A DNA stretch of 64,000 nt from Agarivorans sp. Alg241-V36 (GTDB taxonomy: Bacteria > Pseudomonadota > Gammaproteobacteria > Enterobacterales > Celerinatantimonadaceae), in the NCBI RefSeq assembly GCF_900537085.1, contig NZ_UNRE01000002.1, forward strand, positions 372,289-436,288, in the 5' to 3' direction. Position numbers and translations under genes: made by a program. Below are positions 17,278 to 25,036 of this stretch, one piece after another (the stretch's first letter is position 1; the number at the start of each line of letters is the position of its first letter). The notes beneath the pieces were generated by a model that did no database searches, was not told the origin of the DNA, and saw only the letters and a list, made by a program, of their open reading frames with translations.

Positions 17278-17380
17278 ATAACAAGGCCATCAAGAAAGGC
17301 CGCAAAAAGCTTGGCTTGCGCTCATTCTTCGCTAATTATGGCCAAGCATTTTTCGCCTCTGTATGGCGGCGTTGTAATCT
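17278..17380 (+). repeat. Integron attC-like recombination site
   Basis: About 100 bases, starting one base after the Abi_C stop codon. The outer arms GATAACAAGGCC and GGCGTTGTAATC are nearly complementary. The inner arms near 17300-17313 (ending GCTTGGC) and 17340-17356 (GCCAAGC, T-run, CGCC) are complementary with an extra base. A central variable loop (TTGCGCTC...AATTATG) lies between. This imperfect, bulged long palindrome with an AAC/GTT core at its ends is the layout of attC sites, and its wording resembles attC sites of marine gammaproteobacteria I have seen. The right core GTTGTAA departs from GTTRRRY, so the site may be degenerate. Confidence 0.65.
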
Positions 17381-17389
17381 AAGGAAGGA

Positions 17390-17695
17390 ATGGAAGCGTT
17401 AAGTAAAGCCAGAGCATCAGCATACATAATTGGGCTATTCATTTTACCGGTTGTCATTTCAGCGAGCTTCAAGTTAGCGAACTTCGGTTCAATTGGGCCA
17501 ATTGTATTTTGGTATTCGTTGCTCTCATTTCCAGTACTGGCTTTTCTGTTTTTTTTCATATTTGGGGAGCGACTTGACGGTCGTGTTGCAGTTTTACTGA
17601 GCGTTGTATCAGGTCTGGTATTCTCAGCATTGCTGCTGAACTTCTTCATGTGGATAACTTGGTTGTTTGGGGTCAATAGCTATCAGGCTATGTAA
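17390..17695 (+). CDS. Small three-helix membrane protein, unknown
   Basis: 101 residues with three hydrophobic segments (~11-32, 39-58, 67-92) and a short basic loop (GERLDGRVA). ATG at 17390 has AAGGAAGG just upstream. It starts right after the attC-like site, as a second cassette gene would, but no attC follows it. No family recognised. The opposite-strand ORF over the same bases is a shadow. Confidence 0.55.
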   Translation: MEALSKARASAYIIGLFILPVVISASFKLANFGSIGPIVFWYSLLSFPVLAFLFFFIFGERLDGRVAVLLSVVSGLVFSALLLNFFMWITWLFGVNSYQAM

Positions 17696-17725
17696 TTTGG
17701 GATATATCAAGTTGCTCAACGAGAA

Positions 17726-17752
17726 TAAATGGGGTCAGAGTCAAATTAAATC
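17726..17752. repeat. REP-like element containing TGGGGTCAGAGTCAAATTAA
   Basis: The 20-mer at 17730-17749 matches, from memory, a sequence that recurs around REP-associated (Y1) transposases in many gammaproteobacteria. No transposase is present here, so it is a stand-alone repeat or scar at the right edge of the accessory insert. Confidence 0.45.
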
Positions 17753-17887
17753 AATTATTGGCTCCGTTCCCATATCGTTGAAAGTGTTCAAATAAACCAC
17801 AAATAAAATATCAACACATTTTCTCTTTACCTCAAGCATGCTTGAGGTTTTATGCTGGTGGCCACTGAACAAGTTTGGAGCCTTTTA

Positions 17888-18670
17888 ATGAATACTCGCG
17901 CTTTTTTACAACGCATCGATTTTAAGCAATCAGTAACTATAGACCTTGCCACTTTAAGCCAACTACAGCAGCAGTTTTTGTTTAATGTGCCTTTTGAAAA
18001 TCTCAGTATTCAGCAGCAAAAGCCGCTAGATTATCGCCCTTCGGCAGTATTCAACAAGGTGGTTGAGCGCAAGCAGGGCGGGGTGTGTTACGAGCTAAAC
18101 AGTTTGTTTTGTGACGCTTTGCAAGCGCTGGGTTTTAAGGCGCGAATCATTGCAGCGCAAATGTGGCCAGATAAAAAAGCCCGTGCCGATTGGGATTACA
18201 ACCACATGGCGGTAATTGTAAAACTGGCGGGCAAAGAGTACTTAGTGGATGTGGGCAATGGCATTTATTTAGGCAAACCCTTAGCGATTGCGGGTGGTGA
18301 TTATGCTGAGTGTGAGGGCCTGCGTTTTCATTGTGAGGCTTATGACGATGAACATCTAGTCTTGTTAACTGAGCCGTTAGCTTCTATACAAGACCGCTCG
18401 GAACAACAAGTGCTTGTTCAGCGCTATGTATTTAAGCCAAAAGGCGCTATGCGTGAAGACTTTAAACCTGCCTGTCATTATGTAGAAACTTCGCCAGACT
18501 CTGTATTTGTGCAAAAGCTAGTTGTAACCCGCTGGACCGAACAGGGGCGAATCACCCTAAGCGACAATACCTTTATCGAGACTGATTTAGCGCAAAACCG
18601 AACGGAAACAGCTGTGGCTGATACTGAGCGAAACACTCTATTAAAAGATAAGTTTGCGCTTGAGCTTTAG
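17888..18670 (+). CDS. nat: Arylamine N-acetyltransferase
   Basis: 260 residues from the ATG at 17888, with GGAG about 8 bases upstream (the frame is open from 17852). The catalytic triad is visible: Cys67 in KQGGVCYELN, His106 in DYNHMAV and Asp121 in YLVDVGNG. The enzyme transfers acetyl from acetyl-CoA to arylamines, arylhydrazines or hydroxylamines. The N-terminal VPFENLSI segment is also characteristic. Convergent with kefB; the two share a strong hairpin. Confidence 0.93.
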   Translation: MNTRAFLQRIDFKQSVTIDLATLSQLQQQFLFNVPFENLSIQQQKPLDYRPSAVFNKVVERKQGGVCYELNSLFCDALQALGFKARIIAAQMWPDKKARADWDYNHMAVIVKLAGKEYLVDVGNGIYLGKPLAIAGGDYAECEGLRFHCEAYDDEHLVLLTEPLASIQDRSEQQVLVQRYVFKPKGAMREDFKPACHYVETSPDSVFVQKLVVTRWTEQGRITLSDNTFIETDLAQNRTETAVADTERNTLLKDKFALEL

Positions 18671-18687
18671 CCTTACGCGCTGGTAAC

Positions 18688-18723
18688 GCAAAACAACAGC
18701 AGCCAAGGCTGCTGTTGTTTTGC
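18688..18723. terminator. Shared hairpin between nat and kefB
   Basis: A perfect 17-bp inverted repeat, GCAAAACAACAGCAGCC (18688-18704) and its complement (18707-18723), separated by only AA. It ends four bases before the kefB stop. T-rich arms allow termination on both strands. Confidence 0.85.
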
Positions 18724-18726
18724 AAG

Positions 18727-20643
18727 CTACGACTTAAAGTCGTCTTGGTAGTTTTTAGGTGGTGGCGTCCAGCCTCGCTCGGTGAGTGAGTGACCGTCGC
18801 TGCGATCTTTACTCATGGCTTTGCCTAGCAGCTCTTCCAATTGCAAAAACAGGTCGCGGTAATCGTTACTAAAGCGGTTATCTTCGTGACCAGCTAACCA
18901 AGCTTGATAAAGCTTTTCTTTGTTATCTTTTTCTAGTTGGTCAAAAGCACTTTTAAGCTGCTCTGACTTAAAGGGATGAAAGCCTAATTCGTTAAGTGCT
19001 CGACCACCCATTTCTAAGGCCGAGTAGTAGGCTTCGGTGATGATGTGGTCGGCACCCAAACTGCGCAGTTCGTAGGCGTGGCCACGGTCAAATGCCCGCA
19101 CCATTAAACGTACATGAGGGTGAGCGTGTTTTACGTATTTAACAATGTCGCGCACCTTCTCTTTATCATCAATGGTGACCACCATTAGTTTGGCTTCTTC
19201 AATGCCAGCGGTATGCAATAAGTCTGGTTGAGTGGCATCGCCATAGTAGCTTTTAATGTTAATTTTACGCATTAATTCTACTTGGCCAGCTTGATGATCG
19301 AGCACCACGGTTTTTATCCCATTGGCTACCAAGAAACGGTTTACGATTTGGCCAAAACGACCAATGCCCGCCACAATCACGGTGCCTTGTTCGTCTATAT
19401 CATCGGGCTCTTGAGTATTCTCGGAGCGCTCGTAACGCGGCAAAATAACTTTGTCGTAAAGAATGAACAAGCTCGGTGTTAAGAACATTGAGAAGGCCAC
19501 TACTAACGACAATATTTGCGATAGGTCTTGGGGGATTACATGGTTTTGCACGGTGTAGTTAAGCAATACAAAACCAAATTCACCGGCTTGAGCCAGGCTT
19601 AAGGCAAATAGCCAACGGTCGCTGTTTCTAATCTTAAAGGTAATCGCCAGCGCAAACAAAATGGTGGCTTTAATTAGCATGATGCCTAAGGCCATGGCGA
19701 TAACTTTGCCCCAATGCAGCTGCAATACGCCAAAGTCGACACCCGCACCCACGGTGATAAAGAACAAGCCTAGTAGTAAACCTTTAAAGGGTTCGATGGT
19801 GGATTCTAACTCGTGCCTAAATTCACTGTTGGCGAGTACCACACCCGCAAGGAATGCACCTAGAGCCGGAGATAAACCCACCAAGCCCATTAAGGCGGCA
19901 ATACCAATAACCAGCATTAAGGTGGCTGCGGTAAAAATCTCGCGTAGCCCAGAGCTGGCCACATAGCGGAAAAGTGGCCGACTAAGGTAATGGCCGCCAA
20001 CAACTAAGGCCACAATAGCTACCACCACCACAATGCCATACGCCCAGCCGGGTAGGTGAGCCACTAAGTTTAGGCTGTCGCCGTGTTCGGCCGCCGCTTC
20101 ACCCAGCTTTTCTGATAGGGCTATTAGCTCGGGTAATGCTAATAGCGGAATTAGCGCCAGCATCGGGATTACCGCAATATCTTGAAACAGCAATACCGAG
20201 AAGGAGGAGCGCCCACCGTCGGTTTTGGCTAGGCCTTTTTCGTTAAAGGTTTGCAATACAATGGCGGTCGAAGACAGCGAAAAGATTAAGCCAACGGCCA
20301 AGGCCACCGACCACTGCAGGCCAAAGGCTAAGCAAAGCAACATCACTACCACAGTGGTAATGCTTACCTGCAGGCCACCTAAACCTATTAGCTTGTGGCG
20401 CATGTTCCATAGCATGCGCGGCTCTAACTCTAAGCCAACAACAAACAGCATCATCACCACGCCAAACTCGGCAAAGTGTTGAATAGTGGCGGTTTCACTG
20501 CCCACTAAACCAATCACTGGGCCAATAATTACCCCCGCAATTAAGTAGCCTAATACCGAACCTAAACCTAGGCGCTTAGCCAGCGGCACAGCCAGTACGG
20601 CGGCAATTAAGTATACAAACGCTTGTAAGAAGTAACCTGTCAT
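18727..20643 (-). CDS. kefB: KefB-type potassium:proton antiporter (CPA2) with RCK domain
   Basis: 638 residues. Residues ~1-385 form the CPA2 membrane domain with about 12-13 helices, including the LGSVLGYLIAGVIIGP start, the LFQDIAVIPML motif and SPALGAFLAGVVLA. Residues ~405-545 form an RCK/TrkA-N domain with the nucleotide-binding VAGIGRFGQIV motif and YYGDATQPDLL. In E. coli, KefB and KefC are kept shut by glutathione and opened by glutathione adducts, acidifying the cell against electrophiles. The upstream gene encodes the ancillary subunit, and the two overlap by four bases. Confidence 0.92.
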   Translation of the reverse strand: MTGYFLQAFVYLIAAVLAVPLAKRLGLGSVLGYLIAGVIIGPVIGLVGSETATIQHFAEFGVVMMLFVVGLELEPRMLWNMRHKLIGLGGLQVSITTVVVMLLCLAFGLQWSVALAVGLIFSLSSTAIVLQTFNEKGLAKTDGGRSSFSVLLFQDIAVIPMLALIPLLALPELIALSEKLGEAAAEHGDSLNLVAHLPGWAYGIVVVVAIVALVVGGHYLSRPLFRYVASSGLREIFTAATLMLVIGIAALMGLVGLSPALGAFLAGVVLANSEFRHELESTIEPFKGLLLGLFFITVGAGVDFGVLQLHWGKVIAMALGIMLIKATILFALAITFKIRNSDRWLFALSLAQAGEFGFVLLNYTVQNHVIPQDLSQILSLVVAFSMFLTPSLFILYDKVILPRYERSENTQEPDDIDEQGTVIVAGIGRFGQIVNRFLVANGIKTVVLDHQAGQVELMRKINIKSYYGDATQPDLLHTAGIEEAKLMVVTIDDKEKVRDIVKYVKHAHPHVRLMVRAFDRGHAYELRSLGADHIITEAYYSALEMGGRALNELGFHPFKSEQLKSAFDQLEKDNKEKLYQAWLAGHEDNRFSNDYRDLFLQLEELLGKAMSKDRSDGHSLTERGWTPPPKNYQDDFKS

Positions 20644-21263
20644 AGCAAGCCCCTTATAAGGTCTATGTTTTGTACATCTAACTTGGCTAAGCCAGAAGCA
20701 AGTTCTAGATCTAGCTTGTTGTTTACTAAAGAGTTAAGTAGTTGGCTCCAATCATCTAGATGTTTTTTGTCGCGCTGTTCTTCGGCGGCAGTTCGCGAGC
20801 TAAACAAGGCAAAAGGCGCTAGGTAGCGCATGCCAATCAGTGAGGCGGTTTGCTCTATTGGGTGCAGTAATTCGCGAATGGTGAAATGGTTATAACCTTC
20901 TTTGCGATAAGCCGCCTCTGCGCCGCCTGCGGTAATGGCGCATAGCAAGGTTTTACCATGCAACATGGTGCCACCGAGTCCATAAGCAAAGCCGTATTCC
21001 AGCACTAAATCTTGCCATTCTTTTAAGATGGCGGGCGTGGAATACCAGTACAGTGGAAATTGCATAATCACAATGTCGTGTGCTAGTAAACGCTGCTGTT
21101 CTTTATCTACGTCTATTCGAAAACTGGGGTACTCGCGATATAAATCAACGGCGGTTACGCCATCGGTTTTACTGGCGAGTTTGAACATAGGGCTGTTTAT
21201 TTCTGAGCGATCTTGCGACGGGTGCGCAAATAGCAGCAATACTTTATTTTTCTGCTTCGGCAT
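20640..21263 (-). CDS. kefG: KefG/KefF-type NAD(P)H oxidoreductase, ancillary subunit of KefB
   Basis: 207 residues from the ATG at 21263, which has AAGGA 8 bases upstream; an in-frame TTG six bases earlier is too close to that site. Flavodoxin-like fold: LLLFAHPSQDRSEIN at the start (FMN phosphate loop), MQFPLYWYSTPAILKEW and the GYNHFTIRELLHPIEQTA segment, all hallmarks of the KefF/KefG/MdaB group. It activates the antiporter and is probably a quinone reductase. The kefG-kefB order and four-base overlap match the enterobacterial arrangement. Confidence 0.9.
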   Translation of the reverse strand: MPKQKNKVLLLFAHPSQDRSEINSPMFKLASKTDGVTAVDLYREYPSFRIDVDKEQQRLLAHDIVIMQFPLYWYSTPAILKEWQDLVLEYGFAYGLGGTMLHGKTLLCAITAGGAEAAYRKEGYNHFTIRELLHPIEQTASLIGMRYLAPFALFSSRTAAEEQRDKKHLDDWSQLLNSLVNNKLDLELASGLAKLDVQNIDLIRGLL

Positions 21264-21390
21264 TAGCAATTCCTTTTAGCCTTGCATAACAAGCTACGAT
21301 AAAAATTAGTTTCAATATAGGTAGTTTTGGCAACTAGGTTCAAGTAAAAAGCGAATAAAATTAGCTTATTAGGCTTATCTGGAGGCTTAA

Positions 21391-21648
21391 CTATTCTACC
21401 GTTGCTGAAGCGGGCTGCGACAAAATACCAAATATTTGTTGTTTGAGTTGAACACGCTGTAGTTTCATTTGCATGAAGTATTGATCTTCTGCAGGGACTT
21501 GAGTGGCTTCTAAGCCGCGTATTTTATGGTCTAGTTGATGATAGCGCTTGGCGAGGGCATTAAAATCACTGTCTGCTACTTTAAGCTGATGAATTTTATC
21601 CCGATGTTCTGGAAACTCAAAAATAAGCGCGTGGTTCTCACCTAACAT
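21391..21648 (-). CDS. YdcH family protein (DUF465)
   Basis: 85 residues, a helical hairpin: FPEHRDKIHQLKVADSDFNALAKRYHQLDHKIRGLE followed by a second helix with KLQRVQLKQQIFGIL. This pattern (FPE-x-K/R-x2-I-x2-L at the start) is diagnostic of the small YdcH family. Function unknown. Stand-alone gene. Confidence 0.85.
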   Translation of the reverse strand: MLGENHALIFEFPEHRDKIHQLKVADSDFNALAKRYHQLDHKIRGLEATQVPAEDQYFMQMKLQRVQLKQQIFGILSQPASATVE

Positions 21649-21756
21649 ATTTGCCTCGTTAGCTTGCTGGCCTAGCTTTTAGCTTAGTCGAAATTGGCTA
21701 AACTAGGCCACTTAGCTCTTGGTTTAAGGCAAAAGTTTACGCGCTGATTTTAGTGG

Positions 21757-22695
21757 TTAAGGCTTTAAGCAAGGGCAAGAGTCGGCCACGATTAGCGCTA
21801 AGGCATTGGCTAACACGTCAAAACGGGCATGGTTAAACTTATGCGGTTCGCCATCTAAGTTGGTTGGAATGAATTGCTCGGATTTGGTTTCTAACCAAGG
21901 GGTTTGCCAAGAGATTACGTACTCAGCTTCAATTTGTTCGCCATTGCCAAAGGCTGTAGCTTCTTGTAGTACTTGGCTTAGCGCAGTAGCGGGAAAATCA
22001 CGTACTAAACAAATGTCCATTAGGCCATCGTTAAGGTAGGCATTGGGCCCCAATATTTGGCCGCCGCCAGCTTGCTTACCATTGCACAATGCACCAATGA
22101 TGATGCCGCCAGAGATTTGCTTGTTTGGGCTGCTAAGCTCGCCAATATAAGGCTTAAAGTTTAAAGCCTGCACAATGCCAGATAGGGTATAAGCACCACC
22201 GCCTAAAAAGTTTTTAAGCTCTACTGGGGTCTCGGCGGTGATCTGTGCACCAAAACCGGCAGTGAGTACATTCATAAAATAGAAGTGTTGCTGAGTCTCT
22301 AAATCGGTAGCTTGCATTACATCAACCGGTTTGGCGCTGTTGGCTAAGGCAAACTCTAAAGCTGCTAATGGCGTGTTAGGGATTTGGCAGGCTGTGGCAA
22401 AGTCGTTGGCTGTGCCCAGTGGCAATACACCCAGGCTAGGGCGTTGTTCGGCTGGATAGTGCATAAGGGCTGATACCACCTCTTGCACCGAACCATCACC
22501 ACCGCCAATCACTAATTTTTTCTCTGGCTTGTTCCAACCTTGTTGGTGGGCTTCTGCGACTAAACGTTCAACATCACCGCCTTCCCAGGTCACTCTTACC
22601 TGAATGTCGTGACCTTGCTTGCGCAACTGTTGCACGGCTTCACGTATTTCCGGCAGGTGGGCTTTCTTTCCGTTTAGTATTATTCGAAGTTCCAC
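21757..22695 (-). CDS. yegS: YegS-like lipid kinase (diacylglycerol kinase catalytic domain)
   Basis: 312 residues. The N-terminal ATP-binding domain has the LVIGGGDGSVQEVV glycine motif (~82-95) and the LPLGTANDFA signature (~115-124). The C-terminal beta-sandwich holds the NDGLMDICLV and LDGE-like (NLDGEPHKF) motifs. The family phosphorylates lipids such as phosphatidylglycerol or diacylglycerol at the membrane; the physiological substrate of YegS is not settled. It is monocistronic by position. Confidence 0.88.
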   Translation of the reverse strand: MELRIILNGKKAHLPEIREAVQQLRKQGHDIQVRVTWEGGDVERLVAEAHQQGWNKPEKKLVIGGGDGSVQEVVSALMHYPAEQRPSLGVLPLGTANDFATACQIPNTPLAALEFALANSAKPVDVMQATDLETQQHFYFMNVLTAGFGAQITAETPVELKNFLGGGAYTLSGIVQALNFKPYIGELSSPNKQISGGIIIGALCNGKQAGGGQILGPNAYLNDGLMDICLVRDFPATALSQVLQEATAFGNGEQIEAEYVISWQTPWLETKSEQFIPTNLDGEPHKFNHARFDVLANALALIVADSCPCLKP

Positions 22696-22795
22696 AATTA
22701 ACCTCTATTTAGTTATCAGCAACTTAACTGCCTTATTACTATATGCACGATTGAATTAGCTGGCTAGCAAGCAGCTATATAATGGCTAGTGTTGC

Positions 22796-23014
22796 TTAGG
22801 CTAAACCTTTCATTCTTAGGTATAAAGCTTCTACTTTATCGCGCGCCCATTGGGTTTTACGTAAAAACTTCAGGCTAGATTTAACACTTGGGTCATGGGT
22901 AAAACAGCGAATATTGATGCGAGCGCCTAGCTCGTCCCAGCCATAAAATTCAACGAGTTCTTCAACAATGCTTTGAAGGGTTTTGCCGTGCAGGGGGTTG
23001 TTTGCTTGGGTCAT
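22796..23014 (-). CDS. VF530-family DNA-binding protein (short paralogue)
   Basis: 72 residues, essentially only the VF530 domain: [34 protein letters not shown] and WARDKVE. It is clearly paralogous to the longer protein at 3311-3766 but lacks its Pro/Lys tail. Function unknown beyond reported DNA binding of the family. Confidence 0.85.
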   Translation of the reverse strand: MTQANNPLHGKTLQSIVEELVEFYGWDELGARINIRCFTHDPSVKSSLKFLRKTQWARDKVEALYLRMKGLA

Positions 23015-23186
23015 TTTTAAACCTATTGTTCTTGCTCCGCTTCAGTGTATCAGCTTCAAATAGAGGCAGCTAAAGCAAATCTGGATTAATTGGCTTATTG
23101 CTTCATATCTCTTATGGTTTGCGCAGACTCTGCAGCGCAGATAGGTTATGGTTAAACGGAATGTAATTAACGGGAAAATGGCTTAA

Positions 23187-24113
23187 ATGGAAGGTTTTTT
23201 ACGCATGGTTCGAGTGCTTACCGCCTTGGGTTTGTTTGCATTAACGGCTGCAATTGTATTTTTTACCCTAGAGCTTCGCCAAGTGCGACTACAGCTGCCC
23301 AGCATGTTAGAGCAAGTGGATAGCACGGCGCAGCGTGTTGACCCTATTGTGGCGCAAGTTGCTGAGCTGCAAACCTTTATCCCGCAAATTATTGAGCAAA
23401 GCGAGGGCTATCAAGAACTGATCCCCGAGGTATTAAGCCGAGTAGATGATATTAACGCTCAGCTTCCTTTGATCATGGATGAAGTCGCTTCAGTTCGCCA
23501 AGCCATTGAGCCGGTATTAGAGCAAACCGAGGCCTGGCGTGAAGAGTTACCGTCTATCCTCAAGCGAGTGGATGAAACCAACACCACCGTGCGCGGAACC
23601 AATCAAGAGATTGCCAAGGTGGTGCCGCAAGTGCCGCTTATTTTGGCTGAAAGCGAAGCCATTCGTGGTGAAAGTGAAGCACTTAGAGCCGAGATCCCCG
23701 AGATTATTGCCAGCGCCGATGATTTAGTGAGTAAAGCTGAAGATGCCGGTAAAGAGGCCAGTAAAGGCCTAGTGACCGGTTTTGTGGGAGGCATTTTAAC
23801 CTCACCGTTCAATCTTATCGGCAGGATTGGCGACAACACTACCGAGCGACTAGGCCTTAAGAGCTCAGACAGCATTACCGACGATGACCGGGACGAATAC
23901 GAACAAGCCATGAAGAAGCTGATGGAAAAGCCAAAACAAGGGGCTAAAGAGCAGTGGAGTAATCGCAGCTCGGGTAACAGCGGGGTAATTACCATAAAAA
24001 CATTGGCGATGCAGGGCGATGTGCAATGCTATCAATTTGTCAGTGATTTTGTGATTGCCAAGGGTGAGGATAAAGGTGAGCACCAACTCATTACCGAAGC
24101 TTGTGAAAATTAG
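23187..24113 (+). CDS. Membrane-anchored proline-phased repeat protein, unknown function
   Basis: 308 residues. One N-terminal membrane helix (~7-27), then from residue 34 a run of about six units of 13-15 residues, each starting with Pro and reading P-x-(I/V)-(I/L/M)-x-(E/Q/R)-V/S, to about residue 118, followed by more irregular copies to ~185. A Gly-rich segment (SKGLVTGFVGGILTSPFNLIG) comes next. A C-terminal domain (~260-308) with two cysteines (QGDVQCYQF, TEACEN) resembles the end of 17-kDa-surface-antigen-type proteins. Topology would put the repeats in the periplasm. No function can be assigned; a structural or spacer role is a guess. Confidence 0.6.
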   Translation: MEGFLRMVRVLTALGLFALTAAIVFFTLELRQVRLQLPSMLEQVDSTAQRVDPIVAQVAELQTFIPQIIEQSEGYQELIPEVLSRVDDINAQLPLIMDEVASVRQAIEPVLEQTEAWREELPSILKRVDETNTTVRGTNQEIAKVVPQVPLILAESEAIRGESEALRAEIPEIIASADDLVSKAEDAGKEASKGLVTGFVGGILTSPFNLIGRIGDNTTERLGLKSSDSITDDDRDEYEQAMKKLMEKPKQGAKEQWSNRSSGNSGVITIKTLAMQGDVQCYQFVSDFVIAKGEDKGEHQLITEACEN

Positions 24114-24285
24114 TCAGCTCAACTTAGTGTAAGCAATCTAAAGTAGCGTTAAGGACTAAGTAAGACAATAGGTAATATTTTGATAAATAGGCTTATTATC
24201 TCGAGTTGAGATTAAATAACAAAATTTGCTAAAGGAAATCTCTGTATTGCCGCTATAAATTTGATATCCAGGAATAGGAGGTAGA

Positions 24286-24465
24286 ATGGAAATCAGTGGA
24301 GCAAGCACTTCGCAGTCTATGGAAGTGATTTCAGCCAAACTGGCGAAAAGCCAGCAAGAGCAAGACGGTAAGGCGGTGCAAGAATTAGTGGCCGCAGCTG
24401 ATGTACCAGAAGCCGCACCTGCGACTAGAGCTGGTCTTGGCGAAAATATAAATATAAAAGTGTAA
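24286..24465 (+). CDS. Small YjfB-like putative motility protein
   Basis: 59 residues starting at an ATG with a strong AGGAGG about 5 bases upstream. It begins MEISGASTSQSMEV and ends with GLGENINIKV. An MxIS start, a Gln/Lys-rich helix and a (G/N)-x-x-I-(D/N)-(V/I) ending is the layout of the small YjfB-type putative motility proteins. The match is by pattern only. It ends 8 bases before a clear terminator, supporting a real monocistronic gene. Confidence 0.5.
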   Translation: MEISGASTSQSMEVISAKLAKSQQEQDGKAVQELVAAADVPEAAPATRAGLGENINIKV

Positions 24466-24472
24466 ATAGACT

Positions 24473-24497
24473 AAGCCGCATCAGCGGCTTATTTTTT
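24473..24497 (+). terminator. Terminator after the YjfB-like gene
   Basis: AAGCCGC (24473-24479) and GCGGCTT (24484-24490) pair around ATCA, and a T6 run follows. Confidence 0.85.
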
Positions 24498-25036
24498 GTC
24501 TGACTATTCAATGCTCAAGCCGACAGGATTAAGCCACTTAATCAGCTTAGATCAGCCAATATCGAACGCTGAAAACAGCTTGGCTTCTTGTTTATTTAAG
24601 TGCATAGCACATTTAAATGACTGGTCATCATAGTGCCTCACAAAGTGAAATAGAGCGTAATTGTTCGACGAATTCGCCGCTAACGACTAGCTTAAATTAG
24701 CCGAGTGCCTAACAGGAACTAAGCGCAGGCTTTTAGCTAAAGTAGATGTTTGAACGCTTTGGGCAAAGCCTTAATTTGTACGCCTAATTTTTGTGAACAC
24801 AGATCACTTTTCGAGCTGCAGTATTAGATCTCAATCTCATTTATTAACATTCTTTCACATTTGTATTATTAAATTATATATCTTTGTGGTTCATTAGATT
24901 TGAAAACGCTCTCGTATAGAGTTTCAGACAATGTGGAAACGGAGATAGCTGTTATTTCCACGTCAACACACAGCACTGAGTCGACTATGTACCAAAACTA
25001 TATGGTTGATTTATACAACATTAGGTGAATGGATAA
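24498..25036. other. Long leader region of the alginate lyase gene
   Basis: About 540 AT-rich bases with no ORF that has a ribosome site. It contains TTGAAAACGCTCTCG at 24899-24913, whose GAAAACGCT core recurs upstream of the DUF898 gene and after the M48 gene and resembles half of a LacI-family operator. A long, non-coding, regulated leader is usual for polysaccharide lyases. No promoter stands out enough to mark. Confidence 0.4.

Noticed and set aside
17332-17676. 114-codon leftward ORF
   Set aside because: It covers the rightward small membrane protein, which has a good ribosome site and clear membrane helices; this frame has a low-complexity Ser/Thr/Lys composition typical of a shadow.
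19661-20482. Rightward ORFs inside kefB
   Set aside because: Antisense shadows of a well-supported membrane protein, with Pro/Thr/Lys-rich translation and no ribosome sites.
24792-24806. GTGA-N7-TCAC as a CRP site before the alginate lyase
   Set aside because: CRP sites have six bases between these half-sites; here there are seven, and the position is more than 200 bases before the gene.
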